This document shows, piece after piece, positions 21,770 to 32,200 of a DNA stretch of 35,478 bases (position 1 is the stretch's first letter; each line of letters opens with the position of its first letter). A model generated the notes under the pieces. The model was not told the origin of the DNA and searched no databases. It saw only the letters and a program-made list of their open reading frames with translations. The DNA is taken from assembly GCA_011947345.1 (NCBI GenBank), contig JAAVTG010000950.1, positions 1-35,478 on the forward strand. Direction: 5' to 3'. The stretch is from Phytophthora quininea (Eukaryota > Oomycota > Peronosporomycetes > Peronosporales > Peronosporaceae). The position numbers and the translations under genes were made by a program.

Positions 21770-23723
21770 CTACTCAAACTTCAGCGAGTTGAGCGCAGAC
21801 TCGAAGCCATCCATTGCGTGGACCATCGTGTCCATGGATCCGGCGTACGCAATACGCAGACCGAGCGGCTCGCCGTAGTCAGAACCGGGGCCCACCGCCA
21901 CTCCAGCTGTGCGGATCAAGTACATGCAGAAGTCGTCGACATTGTGCAGCACTTCGCTCTTGTCAGCTGTGTACGCCTTCTTGCCTTCGAAAATGAGAGC
22001 CAAGTCGATGAAGATGTAGAAGGCTGACGTCGGGTAGGCGAAGCGTACATTCGGCATGGCGCGGAGGCGCTTGACAACGTACTGGCGCTTCAGATCCAGT
22101 CCGTGAAGGTCCTCAGCGATACGAACTTGACCGCGCTCGACCATCTCCAACTCAAGCCGCAACGCCTCGATGGCCATGATTTGGCTGACACTGCTCGCAC
22201 ATGAAGTGCATTGACCTTGAATGAGCTGGACGGGTTCTAAGAAGTGCTTCGGACCACACGCGTATCCGAGACGCATGCCGGTCATAGCGTACGCCTTGGA
22301 GAAGCCATTGATCAAAACGGTGCGTTCGAACATGCCGGGGACTGTGGCAAAGTTCTTGCACTCACGTTTGGGAACGCCTTCGTCTTGGTACACGAGTTGC
22401 TCGTAGATTTCGTCCGAGATGACGACGATGTGCTGGAATTGAGGCTTGCGGAGCACAGCGGCGATCTTCTCTAGTTGTTCGGCGGAGTGAAGCGTGCCAG
22501 CCGGGTTGCTTGGATTGCACAGAATGAGGATCTTGGTCTCCGGGTTGGCCGTCAAGACTTTCTCCAGCTCCGCCGGATTGATGAGGTAGTCCTCCTCCAG
22601 CCTGTTCTGCAAGAAGATCAGCCCAGCCTTGACCTGGGTGACGACGCCTTCGTAGTTGGCCCAGGCTGGTGTCGGCAGCAGAACTTTATCTCCGGGACGG
22701 CAGATGGCGAGGATCACGTTAAACAGCGCCTGCTGAGCGCCACTGCAAATCTGCACGTCCGTATCGGGGTCGTACTTGACTCCTTTGGTGCGGTGGAGGT
22801 ACTTGACAATGAGCTTGCGCAGGTCGGCCATGCCGCGCATGTCCGAGTACTTGATCTTGCCCTCCTGGATGGCTTTGACGCCCGCTTCCAAGACGCTCTT
22901 CGGGGTGAAAAGTCTGGCTCACCAACACACAGCGAGTAGACGGGTTTGCCCTCCGCAGCCATCTGCTGCGTCATGCCGAAGATGGCCAAGGTCTTGGCCA
23001 CAGTCGTGTTGTCAAACACCGGACTCAACGGATACTTTTGAGCCATCGTCATCTCCTGAGTCGTTGCCACGGGAACACCATTAGAAGTCTCCAGCGCTTC
23101 GCTCGAGTAGCAGCCCAACACGCGAACGTAGGCGCACATGACTCGAAGTTCGGCAAGCGCTTTCACAACATCCACGTCATCCTGACGAGCTTTAATGTCC
23201 AGGTAGAAGAGATACTCGGCATTCGCTGCAGTCGGGTGGCTATCACTCCACGGTCGACTCTCGATCTTGGTCAAGTCGATACTACGGGATGCAAACAACC
23301 CCAGCGCACGGTGCAGCTGACCGTGAGCATTGCCGGCTGCAAACGCAAACGCAAACGATGTCTTGCAAGACTCGACCTTTGGCGACGGCTCCGTCGGCAC
23401 CTTGGACACCATCCAGAACCTCGACCGCTTCTCGGACGACTTGGCCGGACCGTTCGGATACTCGCACTCGCCCACCACCGACAGATTGTACTTCAGCAGC
23501 AGATCGTACGTCTCGTGGCAGGTGCCGGTCGTGGAGCTTTCAACCGGCAGGACGGCAAAGTCGGCGTCTTTTTCTTGACCGCGACGACGACGTCTTCGAT
23601 GGAGTCGTAGGCGACGGTCTTGGCTTCGCTGACATTGCTGAGCAGTTTGGAAGCAGCGTCCTTGGCGCCATCAATCGAGGAATTCTCTTGGTAAGCGACT
23701 CGAGTAGCTGTCCCCGCCGTCAT
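21770..23723 (-). CDS. Prephenate dehydratase-like/ACT/class I aminotransferase fusion with a deleted dehydratase core
   Basis: Starts at ATG 23723 with TRVAYQENSSIDGAKDAASK, the dehydratase N-terminus, and continues to DFAVLPVESSTTGTCHETYD and YNLSVVGE. It then jumps to SRFWMVSK, so about 100 residues found in the plus-strand homologue, from HSLLALPGV to the TRF motif, are absent; the Thr of TRF is Ser. An ACT domain follows (GLFASRSIDLTKIESRPW), the Phe-binding regulatory fold. From about 23044 a class I PLP aminotransferase runs to TAG 21772-21770, with CNPSNPAGT, ISDEIYEQLVY and the PLP lysine in GFSKAYAMTGMRLGY. Two single-base losses, in an A run near 23576 and a C run near 22903, split the frame. 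I infer an aminotransferase, for prephenate or aromatic keto acids, with an inactive dehydratase remnant and a possible allosteric head. Confidence 0.82.
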
Positions 23724-24150
23724 CCTGAAGCTTGAAACGGAGACTGCGGCGACCGATGGAAATGTCGGAATGAAGTCGATCTTCTGGCATTTGTTTTCCG
23801 TGATGGAGGCGGGAGGATCGGTTGCACACGCTTTGCACGTCCTATCAGGCTTGATACGATGTGCCCCTAGAAGACTCTGGTGGCGCTGGTTGGATACCCA
23901 ACGTGCGTCACTCCAGCAGCGTCGCCAGTCTAATCAAGCTGATGTGATGGCACCCCAGACCTCTTCCTAGTAATGGCAAGCTGTCCACCATGCCATGGTG
24001 GTGGAGATAACTACGGATGGCAACAACCTGGTCTGGGGCTTCCGGTTGAAATAGCTCCGACAATTATAGTGAAGCTGTGCTGTCCGATGGCAACTATTTT
24101 CACCACCGCCAGCTTGGCGACAGTCCCGAGTTTGGCGTTGATCAGTGAGA
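23724..24150. other. Divergent upstream region between the aminotransferase fusion and CFAP210-like gene
   Basis: A 427-bp stretch between divergent start codons. It contains a perfect 17-nt palindrome (CCACCATG C CATGGTGG, 23985-24001). No gene or clear core promoter is seen. Confidence 0.5.
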
Positions 24151-25688
24151 ATGCCCCACCCGACGACGTTAAGTGCCGATGAGCTGGAACGGATGCGCGC
24201 GAGTGTGTCTCCGCCCGTGCAGAGCGACCGAGAAGCGAGGCGACAGATGATCAAGCTCAAGTCGGAGCAGCGCACGGCGACGTGGCCCAACACGCTGGAA
24301 GCCATGCGCAAGAAGAAGGACCGGTGGAAAAAGATAAGGAAGAGCGGCTCGAGGCCGAGCGCAAGAAGATCGACGAAGAAGAAATGCGACTGCAGCGAGA
24401 GACTCAGACCAAGCAGATCGAGCGTGCCAACCGACTGCTGTACGAGCAGACCGACCGCATGAAGACTTTGCGTAGTAAACAACTTTTGACCGATGTCATC
24501 CATGTAAGAAGTACTAGTATGATGCTACAAGAGACCGTAGACTTACCAACTTGTGACTGTTGACAGCACCGCACGCTGCAACTGGACGAGCAGCGGATGC
24601 TGAAGGAGCAGGACCAGCTGACCAACTACATGTACGACCGCCAAGTGATCGCCAAGGTGCTCGAAGGAGAGCAAGAAGAGTATCGCCAAAAGTTGAAACA
24701 GCAACAAGCCAACGCCAGGCTTGCGGCAAGTCAGAAGCAGCAGCTGGAAGAGTACAAGCAGCGCTATATCAACGAGCTGCGCGAGGTAAACTGTCGCTGT
24801 TGACTTCTCTGCAGGTTAGACATGGTTTTAGCTTTGCTCTCTTTGGTAATCACAGGAAAAATCCGAAGGCGAGCGCATGAAGCACAAAGCCGAACAGGAA
24901 TATCTCGACGAAATGGAGCAGGAACGACAACTCAAGTTGCGTCTGAAACAAGCTAGCGAAGAAACCCAATTGGCAAACATGCGACTACGTGCTCATCGTG
25001 AAATCCAAAAGGAGAAGGAGCGTCTCGAGGACGTGAAGCGGGAAGGTGATGAACGCAAAAGCAGGCTCGTGACGCCAAGCGCGACGCCCTTCAGCGGCAA
25101 AAGAAAGAGAGTGCTCAAGCCCGCAAGCAGCGCATGATCGATCTGGCCACGAAGAACTTGGTGCGACTGGAGCAGAAGAACGAGGAACGCTTACAAAACC
25201 AGAGCAAGGAGGTTCGTGAAAAAGAAGACAAGGAGCTCAAAGAGAGAGCAGACCGACGTGCTCTCGAGAAAGAAGCCATCGCTCGTAGTCGACGCTACCA
25301 ATTGGAATGCAAGCAGCAGGAGAAAGACCGTGAAGCTGAGGAAGCGCTCGAGTCGGTGCTGCAATGGGAACAGTTCGGTCGACGAATGGAGATGCAGGCC
25401 AAACAAGAGGAAGAGGAGCGAAGGCTGGATGACCTGCGGCTTGCAGCTGGTCAAAAGCAACAGGCTGATGCACGTCGTAAAATGCAGAAGGACCAACGTG
25501 CTGCTACTTTCCAGGAAGATCAGGATGCCCGACGTGTGCTCCAGCACGAAGATGACCGGTTCCAGGTAGTGGCTCAGGCAGCGCTGCAGGAAGCTCGAGA
25601 CCGCGGCATGGCGAATGTATTCCCTATCAAGAAGGCTATCGTGGAGAAGCGCATCGACCTGCTTGCTGCATCCGGTTTCCGCGTGTAG
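24151..25688 (+). CDS. CFAP210/CCDC173-like flagellar coiled-coil protein
   Basis: A highly charged, almost wholly coiled-coil protein of the trichohyalin-plectin-homology group. The block TWPNTLEAMRKKKDRW, then ERANRLLYEQTDRMKTLRSK and LLTDVIH, resembles CFAP210 (CCDC173), a protein inside the doublet microtubules of motile flagella. That suits an organism with swimming zoospores. Three exons are joined by introns at 24504-24566 (phase 0, DVIH to HRTLQL) and 24786-24855 (ELRE to EKSEGERMK). Frames also break near 24332 in an AAAAA run and near 25068, both best read as single-base sequence losses. The C-terminus ends AASGFRV at 25688, only 43 bp from the stop of the convergent K+ channel gene. 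ATG 24151 is the first plausible start; an upstream exon cannot be excluded. Confidence 0.8.
24504..24566 (+). other. Intron 1 of the CFAP210-like gene (63 nt)
   Basis: Donor GTAAGA, acceptor GTTGACAG. It removes an in-frame stop and joins GTC ATC CAT to CAC CGC ACG in phase 0. Confidence 0.88.
24786..24855 (+). other. Intron 2 of the CFAP210-like gene (70 nt)
   Basis: Donor GTAAAC, acceptor AATCACAG. It removes an in-frame TGA and joins CTG CGC GAG to GAA AAA TCC in phase 0, continuing the coiled coil. Confidence 0.85.
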
Positions 25689-25731
25689 ACATAGCAGATT
25701 TATTAACTTTACCTCTGAATCCGTGTTGATC

Positions 25732-27449
25732 TCAAGCAACGCTCTGCAAGGCCGAAACTTGCTGCTCCGCTAGTCGAATGCCTTCCCTCCTCAATCGGTT
25801 CACAATGACGCTTACCTGCATCACTTGCAACTGCATTTAAACAAAAATAATGAGTGCAAAGTCCTTTGGTTGGAAATAAGCAGGAAAGCTACGTACTCGC
25901 TCCGCGAATATAATGCGCTTGAGGTCCTTGGCGATCGTAAAGATCTCGGCTTGGTTGACATCGTCAAGAATGTCGGCCTCGCTCTGCTCGATTGTCTCTA
26001 GCAGAGGTTCGAGACGCTCGCGCATTAGTTGCAGCATTTGAGCAAACGATTCGTTTTTTGAAAAGTTTTCCCAGCGTCGACTTTCGCCCACCTGCACCAC
26101 GTATGGCTTCCCGACTTCATTCTTTGTGCGTAAGAGAGCTTCTCTCCTCTTGTGTTCGCGATAGCTTTTATTAAACTGAGATCCGACCAAAGTAAGAGGC
26201 ATAGCCGTGTAACAGGCGCCGAAGATCATGGCCAACACAGCGACAAGCTTCCCCGAAGACGTCACAGGTTCCATGTCTCCATACCCGACAGTGGCAAGAG
26301 TAACAATCACAAACCAGAAGGCCGAAAAGAAATCGTCAAAGCTCGAGATCTCGCCCTTGAAATTCACTAGAAACCGCTTCCCAAGTAAGGAGCCTTCGAG
26401 CTCAGGAGGATATGTCATGTTATACCCGTTGACAATACACTCGCGACCATAGAAACACTCCTGACCCTTCTCGAGTTCATACATGACAAAGGATAAAATG
26501 GACGTGACAACCATGAGCATGAAGTACGGGATCGTCAGTCGCGTCGACGTCTTGGAGATCGACTCCCAGAGCACTTTCGTAACAGGAATGCTCTGCTGGA
26601 TCTTGATAATGCGAGACAAGCGCAGGAGTCTCAAGAAGGTGAGGAAGTCCTGGGAAGCAGGCGTAATCACGTATATGGGCGGTGCTCCACTGAGACGCCG
26701 TCCTTCGAAGACGAAAAAGGGAATAAAGGACGCCATCTCGATGAACACGACCGGGTTCTTGAAAAACGCTCGATAGTTTTCGCACATGAATAAGGTGGCC
26801 GCCAATTCGAAGAGATAGGTCACCGTGAAAATGATCTCCAGAAGCACATAGCCATTTCCAAACTCGAAAAAGGTAACATGCAGGTTGTCGCATTCCCACT
26901 TTTGCACACACTCCAGCGCCGATCACGAGCCGAGAGGTTCTTGTCTGCTCGAAACGGTAAGACGAGATTTAACTGGCCCCTCAAAGTCGAACTGCTGACG
27001 TTGCCGCTTGCGTACAACGCACTCAGCAGCGCCTTGTTGTCTCCGTCACATGAAAGTCGTTCATCCGGGGAAGTGCTGCCGAAGTTCCCCGGGAATCCGT
27101 AGCAGCTCGGGTCGGACAGTTTTTCAAGATCCGTACACCCAAAACGAAGCTCGACGTTGAGGTCATCGACACTAAAACAACCAGGATCGTTTCCTCCGGG
27201 TATAATCCCGTGAACCGTCTCACAGTAACGCTGCACTTTGCGCTCGCACAAGTATGTGTGCTCTCCGTATGTCTGCAGGTCCGGCATTGTTTGGAATACG
27301 ACGATGACCATGCTGAAGATACGACAGAATTTTACCCAGCGCGAAATTGCACGCGCCGTCCTGGAAGAATTCGGGTCCGAAATTGTTGTGCGGGCCCATT
27401 CCTTCCAGGACGGAGGGCCCGCGACATCCACCGGCTGCGCTACAATCAT
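25732..27449 (-). CDS. Voltage-gated K+ channel with a large Cys-rich S1-S2 loop
   Basis: A six-helix K+ channel of the plasma or endomembrane. S1 is near FCRIFSMVIVVFQTM. Then comes an extracellular S1-S2 loop of about 130 residues with eight cysteines, unusually long for a Kv channel. S2 is LLEIIFTVTYLFELAATLF, S4 is FLRLLRLSRIIKI with spaced arginines, and the selectivity filter is TLATVGYGD near 26290. The pore turret also carries a Cys-containing insert (GQECFYGREC). A single-base loss near 26915 (before ECVQKWECDN) splits the frame. A 66-nt intron (25896-25831) replaces a frame ending in FALIIFV with an acidic/coiled tail ending SALQSVA, stop TGA 25734-25732. The start ATG 27449 overlaps the probable stop of the upstream K+ channel, so the two may form one tandem channel. 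Confidence 0.82.
25831..25896 (-). other. Last intron of the downstream K+ channel gene (66 nt)
   Basis: Donor GTACGT, acceptor TAAATGCAG. It joins GCG GAG CGA to TTG CAA GTG and gives a C-terminus that continues as a helix with NRLRREGIRLAEQQ. Confidence 0.75.
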
Positions 27450-28695
27450 CTCTTTACCATCACGCCTAGCTCCTCGCATTTCAAAAGCACAGCTCTGTCG
27501 TCTGCTTTAGATCCTCTACCATGTCACGTAGGCGTGGCAAATTAAAGTCGACAGCTGTTGCTTCGGTGACAAGCGCTTGAGTGATGAGTGACGCCTCGCC
27601 TGTGAGGGATGCCAGCCGAAGATACAATTTGTTGGGGGCGTTGTATTTGGCCAGGATTTCGTGCTTCTTGTGGGCTCGATCATCACCTGTAGCAGCCGCG
27701 AGATCGATATTCAACGGTGTAGCAACTTGTCTACCAGCTTGCATCTGCTGGAACTTCTTGACACTCTCGGCGTGTTGCTTCCAAGCTCGGTCGAACTCCG
27801 TTCCGATAATGGCGAGAGGCATGGACAAGAAGAGCGTGCCGGACATAATGATCATGACGGCGAAGCAGCGACTAGCCACATTGCCCTTGGTGGGGGTGAT
27901 ATCGCCGTAGCCGATCGTCGCCACCGTCACTACGACAAAGTAGCCCGAGTTGAGTAGGTCTGAGAAACCGTTGATGTTGCGGTCGTAGGCTGGGTCCACC
28001 ATGTACATGACCACCGAGAATACAAACACAATTTCCGTGAAGAAGATCAGAGCCACGGAAATGGGGGCGAGGCTGGCACGGATCGCTCGCAGCAAGATGT
28101 ACGTCCCCGAGTGGTTGCGAGCCAGCTTGAAAATCCGTAGCAGGCGACACAGCCGCATGATGACAAAACTCTTGTCGTTGCCGAAAATGAGGTCCGTGTA
28201 GAACGGGAGGATCGCAGCCACGTCGAACCAGTTGAAAACATCCCGCAGGAATGGCCTCAGACGTCGCTCCGTCAGGTATTCGTGCTCGTGCCACAGCGAC
28301 GGCCAGATGAGCAGCCGAATGAGCAGCTCTGGCGTAAAGATGACCGTGAACACCAAGTCTGCTTCGTGGTAGCCTTCAGCATTGGGCAGCGTGGGGTACT
28401 CGGGATACGTGCTCAGGTGGTTGGGGCCGTCCAGCGTCTGCAAGAACAGGATGAAGCAGCTGCTGAACGCGGCACACGCGATGAAGAAGCTGTAGAGCGA
28501 CGCTCCGCGCGACGAGGTGGGGTCCACCATGAACACGAAGATCTTCTCGACCCGGCCGAGCGTCGCGGCGTGCTTGGTCGTGCCCGTCCCCGTGCCTCGG
28601 ATCATGGACTCTGCGTAGAACGTCGAGTTGACCAGCTCGTCCAGCGACGCCTCCATGTTGCTGAGCGGCGGCGAGATCGACGCGTACACGGGCAT
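27447..28695 (-). CDS. Voltage-gated K+ channel
   Basis: From ATG 28695, a cytoplasmic head is followed by S1 (LYSFFIACAAFSSCFILFL), S2 (ADLVFTVIFTPELLIRLLIW), S3 (WFDVAAILPFYTDLIF) and S4 (MRLCRLLRIFKLARNH). After S5 (ISVALIFFTEIVFVFSVVMY) come the pore and filter TVATIGYGD near 27905, then S6 ending FLSMPLAIIGTEF. The C-terminal tail is hydrophilic. One frame ends ELCF at 27481; a one- or two-base change in the TTTT run there gives a more natural coiled end, LLKCEELGVMVKR, with TGA at 27448-27446 overlapping the ATG of the next channel. The neighbour on the other side, the aromatic fusion gene, is divergent. Confidence 0.85.
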
Positions 28696-29216
28696 GTTGG
28701 CAGCGACAGCTCAGGGCACTGGTCCAATACAAGACCGGCGACTGTTCAAGCTCGGAAACCTCCGCAGCGTGTCAACATGAACAAGCACACGCAGGTTGGG
28801 AGGTTGAAGTGCAGCAAGACCGCCGTCTGCGAGCAGCTGGCCCATGCCGACGGTCCGAATGCGTTAAACCGAACAGCCCGCGCTGCTTGGAGGCACCAGC
28901 CGCGCTGTGACGCGGCGAATGGCCTGGTTAATGAGGTCGACCCTGTTGAAGCTCAAGCGGACAGCGATCCTGCGCGATGTGAACGCTTGCTGCTGCTTGT
29001 TGCCGCCTGTGACGCGGCAGTGTGTTTGCACAACGAAGCCCGGCAATCCCCGCACGAGAGCTGTCCGCAGCAGAAACGAGCGCTTTCGGCCACGTTCTTG
29101 GCAACAGTATGGTCGTTCCAAATACAGGGCGGGTGCTACAATTCCGATCCATTGCACCCCACACTTCATTCTGCAATCTCCCCATCCGTGAGGAAGACCG
29201 TGGCGATCAACAGACC
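28696..29216. other. Bidirectional upstream region between K+ channel and aromatic fusion gene
   Basis: This 521-bp divergent spacer has long open frames on both strands but no homology that I can see; they are consistent with high GC content. It contains the Inr-like promoter of the fusion gene at 29165-29180. Confidence 0.5.
29165..29180 (+). promoter_or_regulatory. Oomycete Inr/FPR-type core promoter
   Basis: TTCATTCTGCAATCTC matches the oomycete consensus TCATTYYNCAWTTT at all but one position of the 14-base core. It lies 37-52 bp upstream of ATG 29217, the normal distance for a transcription start with a short leader. This also supports 29217 as the true start codon. Confidence 0.6.
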
Positions 29217-32200
29217 ATGACGGGCGAGGTGAAGGTGGCGTACCAGGGCATGCCCGGCGCCTACTCGGAGAAGGCCACGAGGCAGCTGCTGGGCGCGTCC
29301 CCGCACGTCGTGGCCGTGGGCTACCCGAGCTTCGACGAGGCGTTCCAGGCCGTGCAGCACGACGACGCGGACTTTGGCGTGCTGCCCATCGAGAACTCTC
29401 TGGGCGGCTCCATCCACGCCAACTACGACCTGCTGCTGCAGCACGAGCTGCACATCGTGGGCGAGTACGACCTGCGCGTCGAGCACTCGCTGCTGGCGCT
29501 GCCGGGCGTCAAGAAGGAGGACATCAAGACGGTCATCAGCCACCCGCAGGCACTGGCCCAGACCGCCCACACCATCGCCAGCATGGGTGCCAAGCCCCGC
29601 GCAGAGTACGACACGGCCGGCAGCGCCAAGATGCTGGCCGATAACCAGTGGAAGGACACGGCGGCCGTCGCCAGCGACCTCGCGGCCGAGTACTACGGAC
29701 TGCAAGTGCTGCAACGCAACATTGAGGACGACGCCGGCAACTTCACCAGGTTCCTGCTGCTCTCCAAGAAGGCGGATCTGGGACTGGACGCCAAGAAGGA
29801 CACGGAGTTCAAGACGAGCCTCGTGTTCTCCTTCATGGACAGCAACGAGAAGGGACAGCTCTACAAGGCGCTGTCGGCCTTCTCGCTCAGAGATATCGAC
29901 CTGTCTAAGATCGAGAGTCGCCCCTGGGGCCACACGGCCGAGCAGCAGTACCAGGAGACGGTGCAGTCCGAGGACTTTTCGCTCTCGGACGAGAACGTGC
30001 GACGCAAGTACAGCTACCTGTTCTACGTGGACATCATCGGCCATCAGACCGACGAGAACATCATCAATGCGCTTCGCCATTTGCGTGAGTTCTGCAAGTT
30101 CGTGCGTGTGCTTGGCTCCTACCCCACCAAGGGCAAGCTGATCGGGGATGTCAGGAAGAAGTTGGAAGCCGTCGGCGCGTACCAGGCCAACCCGATCACT
30201 GCGTCGCCTGCTGTCGCTCCGCAAGCGCACAAGACTGTGCGACTAAACATCGGTATCTACGGATTTGGCAACTTCGGCCAGTTCTTGGCCAAGACGATGG
30301 CCAAGTCGCACGAGGTGCGGGCCACATCGCGGACAGACTACTCGAGTGCGGCTGCGCAGCTCGGATGCAAGTATTACTCGGCGACTCAGCTAGACCAGTT
30401 TTTCGCTGGTCTCGACGTTCTCGTGCTTGGTGTTAGTATTTTGTCGTTCGAGAGTGTGTTGAGCAAGATCCCGAAGCATCTGCTGGAAAACCTTGTGATC
30501 GTCGATGTGCTGTCCGTCAAGACCCACCCGAAGCAGATCATGCTGAGGGACTTGCCTGCAAGTGCCAGTATCCTGTGCTCGCACCCGATGTTTGGCCCCG
30601 AGTGGCAAATACACGTGGCGTGGTCTACCGATGATGTATGAAAAGGTGAGAATCCAATCGGGCGAACACAACCACGTGATGGACAACTTCCTTCGCATCT
30701 TCGAGACGGAAATGTGCCGCATGCTGGAGATGTCGTGCGAGGCTCACGATGAGTATGCTGCTAGCAGCCAGTTCCTAACTCACTTGACAGGACGCATCCT
30801 AAGCGTGCAGGGCGTTAAGAACACCCCCATCGATACTCGTGGTTTTAAGAACCTCGTTCGTCTTGTGGAGGACACATGCAAGGACAGCTTCGACCTGTTC
30901 GAAGGCCTCTACAAGTTCAACCCGAACTCAGAACAGCAGATCCAGAAATTCCGCGAGTCGCTCAATGAAGTTACTCAACAACTGGGCAGCAAACCCTCCA
31001 CCATCACGCGCTCCGTTCAACGCCGACGCGCCGATGGCGGAGAAGTACCCGCAGAACCCTTTGCTGGGCAAGATCGCGGCGTCCAAGACGGTGGTGATCA
31101 ACGGCATCGCGAAGCAGCTGGAGGCCGAGGGCAAGCAGGTGTGGTCGCTGTGTGTCGGCGAGCCCGACTTCGCCCCCGCGGAGCGCGTGCTGAACGCGGG
31201 CGAGGAGGCGCTGAAGCAGGGCAAGGTCAAGTACACGGACGTGAAGGGCACGCTGGAGCTGCGCAAGCTGATCGCGCAGTACCTGGAGACGTGCAAGGGC
31301 ATCAAGTACGACCCGATGACGGAGATCTTGGTGTCGAACGGCGCGAAGCAGACGGTGTTCCAGGCGCTGCTGACGGTGGTGAAGCCCGGTGAGCAGGTGC
31401 TGATCCCGGCGCCGTACTGGGTGAGCTACCCGGAGATGGTGAAGCTGACAGGCGGCGTGCCGGTGATCCTGCAGACAAGCTGTCGGAGAACTACCTGATC
31501 GACCCGGTGGAGCTGGAGAAGGCTCTGGTGGCGAACCCGGGCGTGAAGGTGCTGATGGTGTGCAACCCGAGCAACCCGGCCGGCACGGTGCACTCCCTGC
31601 GCAGCTGGAGAAGCTGGCGGCGGTGCTGCGCAAGCCTGCGTTCCGCCACATCGTGGTGATCTCGGACGAGATCTACGAGCAGCTGGTGTACCAGGACGAG
31701 GGCGAGCCGACGCGCGTGCACCAGAGCTTCGCGTCGCTGCCGGAGATGTACGAGCGCACGCTGACGGTGAACGGGTTTTCCAAGTCGCATGCGATGCCGG
31801 GTCTGCGCATCGGGTACCTGGCGGCGCCCAAGTACTTCACGCAGGTGTGCACGAAGCTGCAGGGCCAGCTGACGTCGTGCGCGAGCTCGGTGGGCCAGGC
31901 CGCGGCGGTGGAGGCGATGAAGTTCGAGATGGAGTGCGTGGCGCAGGAGACGCCGCGCATGACCGAGACGCTGTCCATCATGGACGCGAAGCGCAAGTAC
32001 ATCGTGAAGCGGCTGCAGGCGATCCCGCAGCTGGGCTTCGCGTACCCGACGTCGGCGTTCTACGTGTTCCTGGACCTGGCGTCGTACTTCGAAGGGAAGC
32101 AGGGCGCGACGGCGGACAAGAGCGAGGTGGTGAAGGACGCGGACGACTACTGCGAGTACTTGCTGCGCCACTACCACGTGGCTCTGGTGCCGGGCTCGGC

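Noticed and set aside
29166..30230. A 354-residue open frame on the minus strand opposite the aromatic fusion gene
   Set aside because: It is antisense to well-conserved dehydratase, ACT and dehydrogenase domains and has low-complexity V/L/R/H content typical of the shadow of a high-GC gene.
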